Source of the DNA: Gnetum montanum
Lineage: Eukaryota > Streptophyta > Gnetopsida > Gnetales > Gnetaceae
Assembly: GCA_015680685.1 (NCBI GenBank)
Contig: MNCI01026399.1
Span: 1,172,344 to 1,236,343 of the forward strand
DNA: 64,000 nucleotides
Direction of reading: 5' to 3'
This document shows positions 22,441 through 35,006 of the stretch, piece by piece. Numbering within the stretch: position 1 is the first letter of the stretch; every line of letters starts with the position of its first letter. The notes beneath the pieces are model-generated. The model ran no database searches. It was not told the DNA's origin and saw only the letters and a program-made list of their open reading frames with translations. A program made the translations under genes and the position numbers.

Positions 22441-25400
22441 ATCTCCTCCTTGATGATGTCAGCCCAGTTCCTATCCCCTAGATCAGCGCCTTCTGCAACT
22501 TTCTCGTTTTCTACGGTTGTCCATTTGGATGGCCCTGGAGAAAAGGTGGTGGTGGTAGTCTGACCTGCAGGTAGGTTCATCTCCCTTTTGGGAGATTCAC
22601 TGACTGTCACCTATTGCATGAACCTATCATAAGCCCTAGAAGCACCAATAATGTCAAGGAATAGCTCATAGGTATGCAACTTGATCGAAGCATCCTGATA
22701 CTGTTTACGATAGGTGGCACATTCCAGTTTATACAAGTGCTTGTGATTCTTTAGTGCCTGTCCCCACTCGTAAACCTTTGTACTATAATTCTTCCAATCT
22801 TAATTCTTCTAGGCTAAAAGGTCCATTTGCATGCACTATTCGATTATTTCATGTGTGGCTTCATTATTGCACTACATGGCTATCCAATATCTCATGTAAT
22901 CAATGATAGCTATGCACCAACTTCCATTGTTAGTGTCCCAGGCCAATAGGAATCTGTTCCTAGACTGGAGATCCCCCACCTCAATGATTAGGTTGGCCTT
23001 CTCCCTCTCATGTTTCTACACCTATTTCCAGAGGTCTTCATTCACATGCCTCCATTTCCACAAAGATCATGTCAAGTACAATGCATATTTACTTGCCTCA
23101 TCGTATATGTGACGAGGTACTTTAGTCACCTCCTGTGGAAATTCTAGTACAGCATCAACCTCAACCACTTATTTAGGGTCGCACTTGAGATGAGAGGCTG
23201 CCAACTGCACACAGAAGGGCATTAGTCACAATGACATGGTGAAATTCCAACGATGTAAAAAGCCTAGTGTAGCAACTTTAACTTACCAACTTCCAGATCG
23301 ATCTACCTCAGATGATCGATCATGTCATTGACCATCCCCTTCATAAAGGTGAATTTGTCGAAGGTCTCAGCCCATGGTCGGAGATAGATCGAAGAAGGAC
23401 TAGGAGTGTCAACAGTGGTGTCTGCTACACGATAAAATGTGTTAGCCATAGTGGAGAGGACTACAACAAAGCTGATGAACGACATAAATGACAGTGTAAA
23501 GCTCCTACCCAACAAACTCTAAGGGGTGATAGCAGGGGGGGTCACCCATCAACACACTGTCAAATAAGCGATCAAACTCACTAGCATCAAAGTAGAGCCC
23601 CTCTCTTTCCAACTAACCTAACAGCGTAGCACCATCCTCAACACTCATATGCCCCTTTGGTACTGAACCACACTCAGCAAAAGCTTCATTAGCAGGGGCC
23701 CCTTCCTAATTGGTAAGGGCCTCTTCCTCATCGGCGGGGGCCTCCTCTTCATTAGCAGGGGCCTCTTCCTCACCGACCAGGGCCCTTTCTTTTGTGGTAG
23801 GGGCCTCTTCTTCATCGGCCAGGGTCCTTTTCTTTGTAGCTGGGGCCTCTTCATTTTCATCGGTTGCCCCTGTTTTAAGGGCTAGAACCTCTTCCTCTTC
23901 TTCCTCTTCTCCTTCCTCTACTAATAAAACATGATTACAGTAGGTAAGATACATCAAACTAGAACAGATGCTATGCTATGCAACACTACCTAGCGCGACA
24001 CAGCGTAGCAAGTGTTAACAAAATAGTTAAACACACTTACCAATTAGAGGCTTCACTTTGTGAATTTTGAGTCACAGCTTGTTTCCTCTCTCTTCATTTG
24101 TATGGGGAGGCTCTTCGATAGGATGAGATTTCTTACGTTGCAACCTTGTCGTCACTATTTCTGCAATGAGGCGTTCTCCCCTTATCACACTGCTCGTGTT
24201 AATGGGGGGTGCCTCTCCCATGCTATCTTGGGCACGAAAGGAAAGTGCCACCCGATCCCTTATTGTTATCAAAAATGATTCCCCAATAGCCTCCAGGGGA
24301 TCTTGGGACCGTGTGGTACAGAAAACTTGGCAAATCCATGGTTTGGAAATCTGACTACAGTCTTGTTGCACCCAGATGCCATTCTCATGAACTACCAAGA
24401 ATTTTGCAAAGGGTGATAGGCAGGCTACAAAGAAGGCATAGTGCACATTGAAACGGGACTCAAGCTTCTCGTGAAGTTTGACCATTTCAACCTACAAGCC
24501 TTCACAAAGGTACTTGACCTAGTTATAGCGAGTCCCTTCTTCCATGACATCCCTCATTATCCAAGCCTGCTCCACTTTAAGGATTTTTCCTTGGGAGAAT
24601 AGCTTGGGGAAGGCACGGGCGTGGAAGATAGGGTAAATTGTCTTGGCCACCCCTAGCTTGACCTTCTCAATGTAGATCCCCTTTCGATCCTTAGCCGTCC
24701 CTAGCCACTCTTCAATGTGTCCCTGATGGTTTGCATCTTTTTTAGTTTTTTCTCCTACAGGGAGACCATCAGAAGGGATACTAAAAATATCTGCAAATAG
24801 TTGGTCATTGAATTCAAACACCACCCATACATCGTGAACACGTGTATGGAAGCAGTCAGCTTTCTCGGAGAAGGAATCAGCTAGGGAAAGGATTTCAATA
24901 AGCGGGACGCTTGGGTTTATAGACAAAAACAAGTCCATGAGCCCAGCCTCCTGGAGGTTGTGGACAAGGGTGGTTGGGGCCCCATTGCAGAGCCAATGTC
25001 GTATCTCCTCCACCTCCCCATACTTGAAAAAGAGGTTTGTTTCACTATGCCTAGAGGTGATCATATTTCCTTTTTGAGATTCTGTCACCACTATAATAGT
25101 TTGCAAAATAAAAAAGAAAAAGTTAGTAGAAAAATAAAAAGAAAAACATGATCAAAGCACATCATCACTTGAATAGATAATAATAGACCCATGGTTTAGT
25201 GTACTAAGTTTAAATGCTATAGGAAATGGTGGGAGTTCCACTAGCACGTCTTCAACGGTAAGCGGTCTAAGGGATGCCCACTCCCTATCCAACCAATCGG
25301 CTTCCTTACACTTCCCATAAAATTTAGGAATACCGAGTTGGGTAGGTTTTAAACTCAAGCCCAAATTGCCCTATTATGCTGGTGCGCATGTTCATGGTAG

Positions 25401-27079
25401 AGGAGAACTCCTGCAAGGCCGTTTGTGCCAACGCCAAAGCATCTGTATCACTATGAAGATAATTCTCGTCAATATAAAACCTAGCAATATACAAAAAATA
25501 CAGTTAACACCTCTGTCTAGTGTAACATAGATTATACAACACGTTAAGACATCTTCACAGAACTCACCTGTCGGCATAGTAAACGGTTCCAGGTGGATTT
25601 TGAAAACAAGTGACCATGTGGTGGGCAACATATAACGTGTTATATAAGTGATAGCATTTGTACTTAGGCATGTCCTAGATCCAACTTAAGCGCCTCAAGC
25701 CTTTTGGGCATTGGTTGGAACCTATTGTCCCTTCGCTTCCAATCGCCCCATCAGTCAGGAACTTTAAAATGCCTCGATTTACCCCGAGCAACAGTGTTTT
25801 GGTGATTGCGGCTGTCGTCTCAGCTGACAAGTGTGACCACATAATCACACTAAAATGGTGGAGGAGGAACTGGAAGAAGTCCCATGTGCCCTCTCGGAAC
25901 CAAACCGCCTGTTTCCCCATGCATGCATGGGGAGGAGGGACGTTAGCCATCGATTCACTAAGGTAGCATAGGACTCCTACAATCTTAAGGATAATTAGGA
26001 TGGGCTTCAACATGATCCTACACGACGAAGCATCAAACGTTAGCATTGTGAGGTTTGCACATAGTGTAGTTTAACGATCTGTTTACAAGTAGCATAGCGT
26101 GACCCTCTCTTTACATGTAGCGTAGCATGATCTTTCAGTTGCAAATTTCTCTTTAACATAAAATAGAGTTAAACATTATGGGCAACGTAACAAAGTGTCA
26201 CTTGTAGCGTAGCGTAGCCGTCAAGCCCTACATAGCGTAACAACATTGGATGCACCTTACGGTGACAGTTACGTAGTACACAGCATAACAGACACACAGC
26301 GTAACAGTTACATTCCCACTTAAGGATGACGATTGCAATACACACAGCATAACAAGACAAATGCATGACATGTGACAAACGCAGGTAGACATATAACTGT
26401 ATAACAATACAACCAACATACCACTGAAACAGGCATGACAATGTGATGAACTTGATAATTTTTTTTTAACAACGTAGCAATGTTACAGGTTCAATAGTGT
26501 AGCAAGGTGATAGACTACTAATATAATGGCCTAAAGGCCTTACAACATAACAGCATAGCGTAACAGTAACAAAAACATTACAGCCTTAAGTAGTGCAGGT
26601 GAGAAGGAATCCACAGTGTCCCTGCCACCCCAATCCTATCTTGCTGCACGAAATAACTCATGCTACACCATGTTAAACACGTTGCACAAAAAAAGTTTTG
26701 CGAATAACTAAAGCCTTCTAAAGGTGGTACGCTATGCTGAGCATGCGCTACACCGCTCAAAATCATCCAAACCCTCACAACAAAGCAGTCCCCATTCTTA
26801 ATAATGGTGGTTAAGGCGATACTGCATGTAGCCGTAGCATAGCATCCATACGACCTCTATGACCAACTAGCAACAACAATGGCATAGCAGCCAAAACAAT
26901 GACTAAAATGGTAGTAATAGATGTGAGCATCATGACAATAATGACAACACAATGACTTATTGAGCTGACGGAGTCTCTTGTTGCACCTCAACGCACTCCT
27001 TGGACAGGCGTCCCAAAGAGTCCTTCACTTCGTCTACCTTGGCAAGTCCTTGATGCTTGTGTTCGCCTTTGGGTGCCAT
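22441..27079 (-). pseudogene. Antisense seven-exon gene in element B (aORF-B)
   Basis: Exons on the minus strand: 27079-26961, 26017-25568, 25480-25205, 25081-24041, 23920-23509, 23424-23287, 23197-about 22441. Exon 1 encodes MAPKGEHKHQGLAKVDEVKD. Exon 4 holds a long open stretch with LFFKYGEVEE, EAGLMDLFLSINPS and FADIFSIPSDGLPVG. Exon 5 is acidic (EEEAPANEEEAPADEEEA). The last exon has NHKHLYKLECATYR and ends DIIKEEIL at the deletion junction, close to the C-copy ending EVEIL. B keeps exon 2 in phase and keeps the exon 5 GT donor lost in A. Its exon 1 donor is ATAAGT. A single-base insertion near 25325 shifts exon 3. Confidence 0.8.
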
Positions 27080-27197
27080 TTTCTCACTCACGAATTGCCT
27101 CTATTGACTGCTACACTACACTTTTTCGCTCTCTCTTTGTGTGCAACTACGCTATGCTTTGAGTATGGGCTCTGGGCTCTGGCAATGAAAATGACAA

Positions 27198-27226
27198 GTT
27201 TACCAAGGGGTAAACCCCTCTTTATA
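27198..27226 (-). promoter_or_regulatory. Antisense promoter of aORF-B
   Basis: TATAAAGA on the minus strand (27226-27219), 140 nt upstream of the ATG at 27079, followed by the GTTTACC/GGTAAAC inverted repeat. It matches the A copy in sequence and spacing. Confidence 0.65.
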
Positions 27227-27275
27227 GCCGACGCGGTGAAAAGTCTGCGATTTTTGTACCCCAAGTAATGCGGGG

Positions 27276-27295
27276 CCCCCCCCCCCCCCCCCCCC
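27276..27295 (+). repeat. Homopolymer of 20 C
   Basis: A run of 20 consecutive C lies upstream of the antisense promoter of copy B. The A copy has only short C runs here. It may be a replication slippage expansion or an assembly artefact. Confidence 0.9.
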
Positions 27296-27369
27296 GCAGC
27301 ATAGTGCTACTATAGCAAAATCCTATCATAGCGTAACACTCATTGGTAGCATAGTAAGTGGACCCACCA

Positions 27370-27695
27370 AATTTTTCACCGTTAACGGTCTGCTAAGACC
27401 TTAAATTGGAGATCCCGATTTACATGAGATCTTAACCCATAATGTAGCATAATGATGGTCTACTAAGACCTTAAACTGGCAATTCTGATTTACATGGGAT
27501 GCTAACCTAAAATGTAGCCCAATGACGGTCCGCCATGACCTTAAACTAGTAATTTTAACATTCATTTCATATTTTAGATCAAATTTTTAATCGTTACGGT
27601 CCGCTACAACCTTAAACTGGCAAAGATAACGCTTCTTGCATTTTGAAACCCGTTAACAGTTCACTAAGACCTTAAACTGGCAACTTGCAAACTTT
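27370..27695 (+). repeat. GACCTTAAACTGGC repeats upstream of RT, element B
   Basis: Five to six units with a variant of GGTCCGCTAAGACCTTAAAC at 60-90 bp spacing, equivalent to 15530-15965 in A. They lie between the antisense promoter and the sense pol exon. Confidence 0.75.
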
Positions 27696-27792
27696 ACATA
27701 GTAATTGACAGTTATCTCATATTATTACAACCATTCATTACATGTTACAAGCAGGTATCACTTGACTTGGTCTTTCTTTCTATTATGGCAAG

Positions 27793-29440
27793 TTTAACAA
27801 AAATGGCCATGCCCAGTGCTCTACATTCGTTTTTAACCTTGACAGGTCCTCATGGCAGGCTTACAAGACACCTAAACTTAGAATCAATAGACTGGGAATC
27901 ATTTACTAAAAACACTGTAGCATCCTTGGAAACATCCCTAGATTGGACCGAACATCTGGTCCAAGCCTTAGACTTAGAGGCCAGGGATGTGACTGAGGAC
28001 CCTCTCATTTAAACACCTGTAACTACATCCAAGAGGGAAATAAAGACATTAAAAATTAGCTCCCTCCTAGATCCACAAATGCAAAAGGACATATCTAAGG
28101 TTCTCCAATAAAATATCAAAGTGTTTGCGTGGTCCTATGATGACATGTCGGGCCTAGAACCATGAATCATACAACATAACATTTTCGTAGACCCACGTAT
28201 CAAGGCAATCAAACAAAAGGCTCAAAAAATCAAACTGAAAATTGCACTAGTTGTACGTGATGAAATTACCAAGTTGTATCAAGCTAGTTTCATTCATGCG
28301 GTTGATTACTCGGAGTGGGTGTTGAACATCATTGTGGTTTCTAAGAAAACGAGAGGTATACGAATTTTTATAGACTTTCAAGATCTAAATAAAGTAATGA
28401 TTAAAGATGACTTCCCATTACCAAGTATTGATCAACTTATTGACACTACAGCTGGTCATGCTTTACTATCCTTTCTGGATGGATTCTCAGGTTACAACCA
28501 GGTCCGCATCAACCTAGAGCATCAGTTAACAAGTACTTTCATGACCCCTTGGGGAACCTTTTGTTACATCATGATGCCTTTTAGACTTAAAAACGCCGGA
28601 GCAACTTATCAATGTGCCATGACATACATTTTGAGTGACTACCTCTTAGAGAGACTAAATGATTACGTGGATGACATAGCAGTCAAGTCTAAGGGAGCTA
28701 TTGATAATCCCAACAATCTAGATGTAGTCCTCAAGCATTGTCATAGGCATGACTTGTGTCTCAACCCAAGGAAATGTGTTTTCAGAGTTAAAACTAGATG
28801 CATGCTAGGGTTTGTAGTATCAGAAGCTAGAATACGAGTGGACCTTGACAAAGTTAAGGCCATCATTAACCTAGCAGCCCCTACCAACCTTAAAGAATTG
28901 CATGGGTTGCAAGGTAGAATATAGTTTATCAGAAGGTTTATAGCAAGGTTGACTGACAAGTTACACCCCATGCAACACTTGCTAAAGAAAGGGGTCAACT
29001 TCAAGTGGACAGAATGATGTCAATAAGCCTTCGATGACCTAAAGAAAGAGCTTTTGTAGCTCCCAACTGTTTACCCACCACAAAGGGATAAGCCTTTCTA
29101 TATCTACCTTGCCACCTTGGACACGTCTATTGCAACATTGTTATGTCAGAAGAAAGATGATGATTCTGAAATCCCAGTTTATTACTTGAGCTATGCACTA
29201 ATAGCTTATGAGGAAAAGTATAATGAAGTAGAAAGGAATTGTATTGCTTTAGTGTTTGCACTAAAAAAATGGAGACACTACCTCTTTTGCAACAAGGTTA
29301 ACATTATAGGCAAGAGCAACATACTTCAGGCCATCACAAAAAATTTATACGAGAGCATTAGGATAGCCTGATGGAAAGCTATAATGGTAGAATTTGATAT
29401 GCATTATGTTGACCAATCATCGACAAAGGGACAAGTAATA
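27793..29440 (+). pseudogene. pol: Reverse transcriptase and first RNase H of element B, decayed
   Basis: The N-terminal block (27767-28012) resembles A (LHSFLTLTGPHGR). The RT core is the best preserved in the window: an open stretch at 28274-28924 with YSEWVLNIIVVSKK, IRIFIDFQDLNK, LLSFLDGFSGYNQVRI, FMTPWGTFCYIMMPF, LKNAGATYQCAMTY and YVDDIAVKSK. Primer-grip and thumb follow (LNPRKCVFRV). RNase H (29089-29440) has YLSYALIAYEEKYNEVERN. Several TAG/TGA stops remain (28922, 29017, 29371), so it is inactive. Confidence 0.92.
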
Positions 29441-31272
29441 GCCACACAGCTCACAACTGCACCCATTGATGATTAGGCAATGATAGAGCCGAAATTCCTT
29501 GACGAACATGTCAATAGCGTCAATCTTGTGTCATTACACTTCAAAGCCACTTTGCATTTCGTGGTGCCCCAACTACATGAGGTGGTAATGCTACTGTTAT
29601 CATTACATTCACCTCTAGGGACATTCACCCTTTTGCTTACCGTTTTACGTTCCTTTGTACGAACAAGATAGCTAAGTACAAAGGACTCCTTAGGGGGCTC
29701 TTAGCAGCCTAATAAGTAGAGATCCAACATTTAGCAGTCTGAGGTGATTTCCAACTCATTGTCAACCAAATTACTGACGTCTATGCCTGTAAAGCTTTAT
29801 ACTTATAGCCATATTGTGACTTGGCCAAGATTTTGTTGAAATAGTTTACAACGATAGACATCCAACACATGCCTCGCAACGAGAATATCATAGCAGATGC
29901 CTTAGCCACGTTAGCATTGAATGTGCCATCGCATCTATTTGCAACTTTACCCACTACAATAATAGAATGCATTGATCCTATCATCCAAGCGGCACACATT
30001 GCGGTTGTCAACACCATCGATACCCAAGAGTGGTACGTTAATGTTAAAGCCTATCTTCAACACGGTGAACCCCCATACGTTTTGACATCCGCCCAAAAGG
30101 ATGTGGTTCGACAGTGAGCCTGGAAGTATGTCCTTATAAGAGACAACACCCTATATAAGCGCTTCTTTGATGGGATATTGCTAACTTGCATTAGTGGGGG
30201 CGAAGTGAAAAAAATTGTTAACGAAATCCATGAGGGATTATGTGGAGGACACATAGCCACTAGAGCTATAGCATCGAAGATTAGACGCCTAGGGTACTAT
30301 TGGCCTTGCATTGAACGAGATTGCCTTGCCAAGGTTAGGATGTGTGATACATGCCAATGTCATGCAAATCTTATACATGTCTCACCTACTGATTTGCATC
30401 CTACATAGATTACATGGCCATTCCAACGTTGGGGACTAGATATCAGAGGACCCATAACACCTAAGTCTTCCGCAGGACATAGCTTCATCATCACTGCCAC
30501 CAAGTACTTTACAAAGTGGGTAGAGGCTATCCCCCTTAGGAAGACTACATCCCAACAGGTTTGCCACTTTATCCTAAACAACATAGTAACAAGGTTTGGT
30601 CTTTCCATGATTGTTGTGATAGACAATGAGCCACAGTTTAGTAGTGTGGAAACCAAAACCTTTTGCAACAACCTTGGCATCAAGCAATCCTTTTCATTGC
30701 CATACTACCCATAGGAAAATAGTCAGGTGGAGGCAACAAATAAGGCCATCATCAACTTGCTCAAAAAGATGCTTAGTAGCAGCAAGAGGCAATGACATGA
30801 ACAAATCCTATACATGTTGTGGGTGTACTGTACGACCTGCAGAATGGCGATAAGTAAGACTCCTTACAACCTTGTTTACAGATCTGAAGCAGGGTTACCT
30901 CTTTAATTGTAGGTACTATCACTTCGGATGATCCTTTCAAGTGTCATGAATGAAGCCTAGAATAATGAGTCAAGGATCATTGATCTTGACTCCAATGAGG
31001 AAGAGCGTGCCCAAACACTTGGCTGTATCGAATGGTACCAATACAATCAGCGGCAAAAGCATCATTCCAATCTACATCAATGGCCGATCAAAAAAGGAGA
31101 CCTAGTTCTCAAAGATGTTCATGAACATGTAAGCAAGTTCTCAGCAAACTGGGAAGGTCCATTCATAGTCATGAAAGTTTATGAGAATGGGGCTTTCAAA
31201 TTGGTCGATATGGATGGTAAAGAGTTTGCAAATCCCATGAACCACTTGTACCTCAAGCCATATTACGTTTGA
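29441..31272 (+). pseudogene. pol: Second RNase H and integrase of element B, decayed
   Basis: The second RNase H (about 29510-29930) is frameshifted but ends cleanly with HMPRNENIIADALATLALN (about 29866-29925). In integrase the zinc finger is complete: HEGLCGGHIATRA...CDTCQCH (30225-30365). Catalytic blocks are WGLDIRGP, VIDNEPQFS and YYP*ENSQVEATNKA. The C-terminal end NHLYLKPYYV stops at 31270-31272. Stops and altered residues next to the catalytic Asp (DNE instead of DNG) mark it as dead. Confidence 0.9.
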
Positions 31273-31279
31273 TATAAGG

Positions 31280-31660
31280 TAAGGTAAGCAGATAGTCTGC
31301 TATTACTATAAACTGGCACAGATAATCTGCTATGACTATAAACTGGCAAAGATCGTTTGCTATGACGTAAAACTGGCAAAGAACGTCAGCTATGACACAA
31401 AATTGGCACAGATAGTCTACTATGACATAAACTGGCACAAAAAGTCCTTGGGCTATGACATAAAATTGGCACCCACAGTACAATTTGCTATGACCTTAAA
31501 CTGACCCATCCATCGTCCGCTATGATGATAAGCTAGCACAGTAGTCTGTTGGGACCTTAAACTAGCACAACGGTCTGCTAGGACCTTAAACTAGCACATC
31601 ACGGCTTGATGGGACCTTAAACTAGTACATCTAATGGTCTACCAAGACCTGAAACTGGGT
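31280..31660 (+). repeat. Tandem array of about 30-bp units after integrase B
   Basis: About 11 units such as GATAGTCTGCTATGACTAT plus AAACTGGCACA, then CGGTCTGCTAGGACCTTAAA units, in the same order as in A. Confidence 0.85.
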
Positions 31661-33036
31661 TCATAGCACAACGTTCTCGGCTCGTACCCATGAACCTACA
31701 AACAAGCAAGTGTGCATAGTGCCAACTTTCTAGATAACACAGGGTGGGATGTTGCAGTTCCAGAATGTAGGTCATGTTGCCAAGGAAACACCCTCTGGAA
31801 CATATACAGTGTCATTACCCCTGACATCTTGCTGATCCTCTAGAGATGTCATTTGACATCTTGTTGACCTTTTGGAGCTACTGCTACCACCGCTAGTCAT
31901 CTTGGCGGTAGCTCCTATCGTTAGGGCTTGCTGCTGGAGTCCTAGCACTATTGTGACCCAGCCACAGAGTTGCTACCCTCCAACCCTTGCCATCATTTGA
32001 GCCCAAAAGATGTTTAGCTGTTAGGCTTCTCACCTTACAGTCGAACTGCATGATGTTTACCTTGGGCAGGGAATCCTGAGCACTCGCATCGCCACAACTC
32101 TTAGCCTCTTCAGTGCTAACCCCTTCAGTCTGCCGCTACTAGAACTGCTGCTGGCCTTCCTACTTTGGATGTTACATGACTTAGCAACAATGCTTGCCAC
32201 TTTAGTAGTGTCTAAAGCAAGTGGGACTTTGCCCTCATTGCATTTCATTGTTACATTTTCTTAGTTTTCTCTCTATTACGTTTATAGGATACAAGCCAAG
32301 ATGACATCACTCAGAGATGCATTTCGCCAGGGGAGTAGAGCACTACATTGTTCCGAAGTGATCATTCCAATTAGCTTGGCTACTTGGGAGTGCACATCCC
32401 GCCCTCCCTCTTAACCCTCTTCACTTCGTTTCTTATACTCACCATTTTTCTTTTCACATCTCTTTTACAAGTTTTCCCAATCTATATAAAGCCCTTCCAC
32501 ATGCCCAACTGCCAAGTTCGTGATGCGCGTAATGCAACTCGCTACATGGGAAGCATCTGTAGGTAGGTCAAAGCCCCACATGGATGTAACAAAACTCATC
32601 TCAGGGAGGAAACACTTGTCCTGCAACAACAAGGTCGTCTGCAAGTGGACATGGCTGAACAACAAAAAATGCCAAAAAAAGAGGCATGCCTAAAAAAAAA
32701 TGGCATGACAGCTGTTTTAGAATGACCATCTCTAAGAACTCCGAAAGGAAGCCTAAAAGGCTAACAAAGAAGGATGCCCATGCATGTCGACTCCCTCACA
32801 AGCACTCTGAAGAGGGACCGTGCTATGTTACATCTTTTTCTTTCCTAAACCTGTTTCCTGAAATCCATCTTTTGCCCCTTTCACTTACTTGACCAACCTA
32901 GCACTCCCAAGTGTAGCAAAGTGACATCTGAGCGACCACTAGAGAGAAGTTTTAGCATTTTATTTTTCATGGTGTTTCGTATTCTTTGTCGACGTCTCTT
33001 AGGCAGATCCTCTAGATATCAACAAAGAGGGGCCAT
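31661..33036 (+). other. 3' UTR and polypurine tract of element B
   Basis: Aligns with 19911-21297. A splice acceptor (TTTCTCTCTATTACGTTTATAG) has its AG at 32286-32287, followed by an ATG encoding MTSLRDAFR, similar to MALVRDAFR in A. The polypurine tract AACAAAGAGGGGCCAT (33021-33036) abuts LTR3. No long coding frame. Confidence 0.65.
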
Positions 33037-35006
33037 TGAAACACCATAAAATTTTAGGACCTTGATGATTCAATAGAGTATTGAAATTCAGGTAAGGATT
33101 TCCACAAGTGCAGTGTCATGATGAGTCATTAGAATAGTGTAGGCACTGATGATAAACTGTACAGTTTGGCAAGTCTTCTATCTCCTAGGCTGACAGGCCT
33201 ACTGGACTCTCCAGCCTGCCTAGTTGGACAATTAACCTAGCTAACAATCTATCCAAAAACTATGCTAGGAATTTTTGAAAGTGTTCAGGATGAGCTAAAT
33301 AGTTCAGCAAGTTTTCTAGTGGAGCAATCTGCTACACTACACTACACTGTGCAGTGTAGAAAGCCTTGAGACCAATCAACCTTCCAAGATGCAAGTGGAT
33401 AACAAGTAAACCTTCTAAAGCATTTGCCCATGTTGCAACCATCTAGCAAGCTTGCTCTGCCAATGCACCGAGACACAATAAACATCCTATGACGAAATGG
33501 TTGCAAAATAAGTCTGGTTTTGGCCAACCTAGTGTGCTACGCTATGCAACGTAGCACAGCATAGCAAGGATAGAACACACAAAGGCCCCTTCGCCAAGTG
33601 GCTCCAGTAAGAGGATTGCACTTAGCAACGCTTCGGCCTCCAAAATTGGCTATCCCACTTAACCCTTAGGCCTCAAGCAAAATTTCCTAGTAAAACATTG
33701 CAGATTAGACAAGGTTGCATGACACATTGGCTGCTACGCTATGCTACGCTACATAGCATAGCACAGCGTAGCAAGTATGCAAAACAAGAGAATGCCCCAA
33801 CGATGTAGCAGGTTCAAAGGATTTCCAGCATAGAAGACAAAGTTGTAGTCGCTTGCCTGACCAGGCCTCGAACAAATGCTCTCGGCTTCTAGACAAGATT
33901 TCTTTCAAGACTGATGGCTACGCTATGCTACACTACGTAGCATAGCACAACGTAGTGTGCAGTCACTTACACTATGCCAACACACTGGACAATGTAAGTA
34001 ATGCAACACTTGCATGGAGGCATTTAAAACATTTTCAGTTAGCTCCAAAACTTGTTGGCAATGATCATTCTCACCCTAGCACTTCTTCGGTGGACAAAAT
34101 CAGCAAGTTTGCTTCATTTTGCATATCCCTGATCAATCCCCAGAATTGTCCCTATGCTTGACCCTGCTCGTAAGAGTAGAGAAGACATAGTCCTGGAGCA
34201 CAGGCTCCATTTTGTTTTCATTGTTGGCATGCTTTTTGTATTCTGGCACATGTAGTTTTAGCAGTATGGTCACAGCGTAATAAGGATTACATCCAGCATC
34301 ACACATCTATATAGCATAGCCATGTTTGCACCTTGTGGGGCCTAGGACACGTGGCATCTAAACCATGTTTTTCTCCTGCTTCTGGCCCTATAAATACCCT
34401 AACGAACAATGCTCAAAGGGTTGGCTTTTTGCGCAATTATCTTTTGAGTTGGCTTTTGAAGAGCATAGTTGGCATTTTTAACATTCTGGTTGGCTTTGAG
34501 GTTTCTAGTTGGCTTTAGAAATCCTTTTGGATTTAGCATTTTAGCACCTTGATGAGTAGATTGGCAAGTAGAAGAATCTTGAGCCGCAGCTTGCTGACTG
34601 TAGTTCAGGAACCTATGACCATACTACTCTGTGTAAGATGTGCCTCTCTAGTGTTGCATCTTCAGTTGTACATCTTCCAACAAAGCAAAGATCAGATCCT
34701 CGATCTTGGGGTGATGCATTTCCTCACCCAAATCTGTTTTACTCTTTGTTCATTATCATCGCATTTTGTATCATTTTTCATTATTTTACATCAGTTAGTT
34801 ATTGCTTCACTTGCATACCTTGTTTCTAAAATCAAAGATTTATGAAAGGTTAAGTTACACTGACTAAGTCCCTGTCTGATTGACCAGACTGTTCAGGGCA
34901 TCCCATTTTTGTGTCTCTCTAGCACGACCCTCACACAGATCCAGGGTTAAACTGTACGATCGGCAACCTCTCGGTGTTCCAGCCATTGACATTTTCGATC
35001 GCTACA
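33037..35006 (+). repeat. LTR3, 3' LTR of element B (1970 bp)
   Basis: Starts TGAAACACCATAAAATT and ends ATCGCTACA, aligning with LTR1. The TATA box TATAAATA at 34389-34396 is intact. Foldback motifs lie at about 33325-33360, 33534-33565, 33731-33772 and 33917-33955. Flanking bases (TCTTT before LTR1, CTTGC after LTR3) do not form a target duplication. Confidence 0.9.

Noticed and set aside
25715-25966. Plus-strand 83-codon frame opposite aORF-B exon 2
   Set aside because: Shadow of the antisense exon; the minus-strand frame is the one conserved with A and C.
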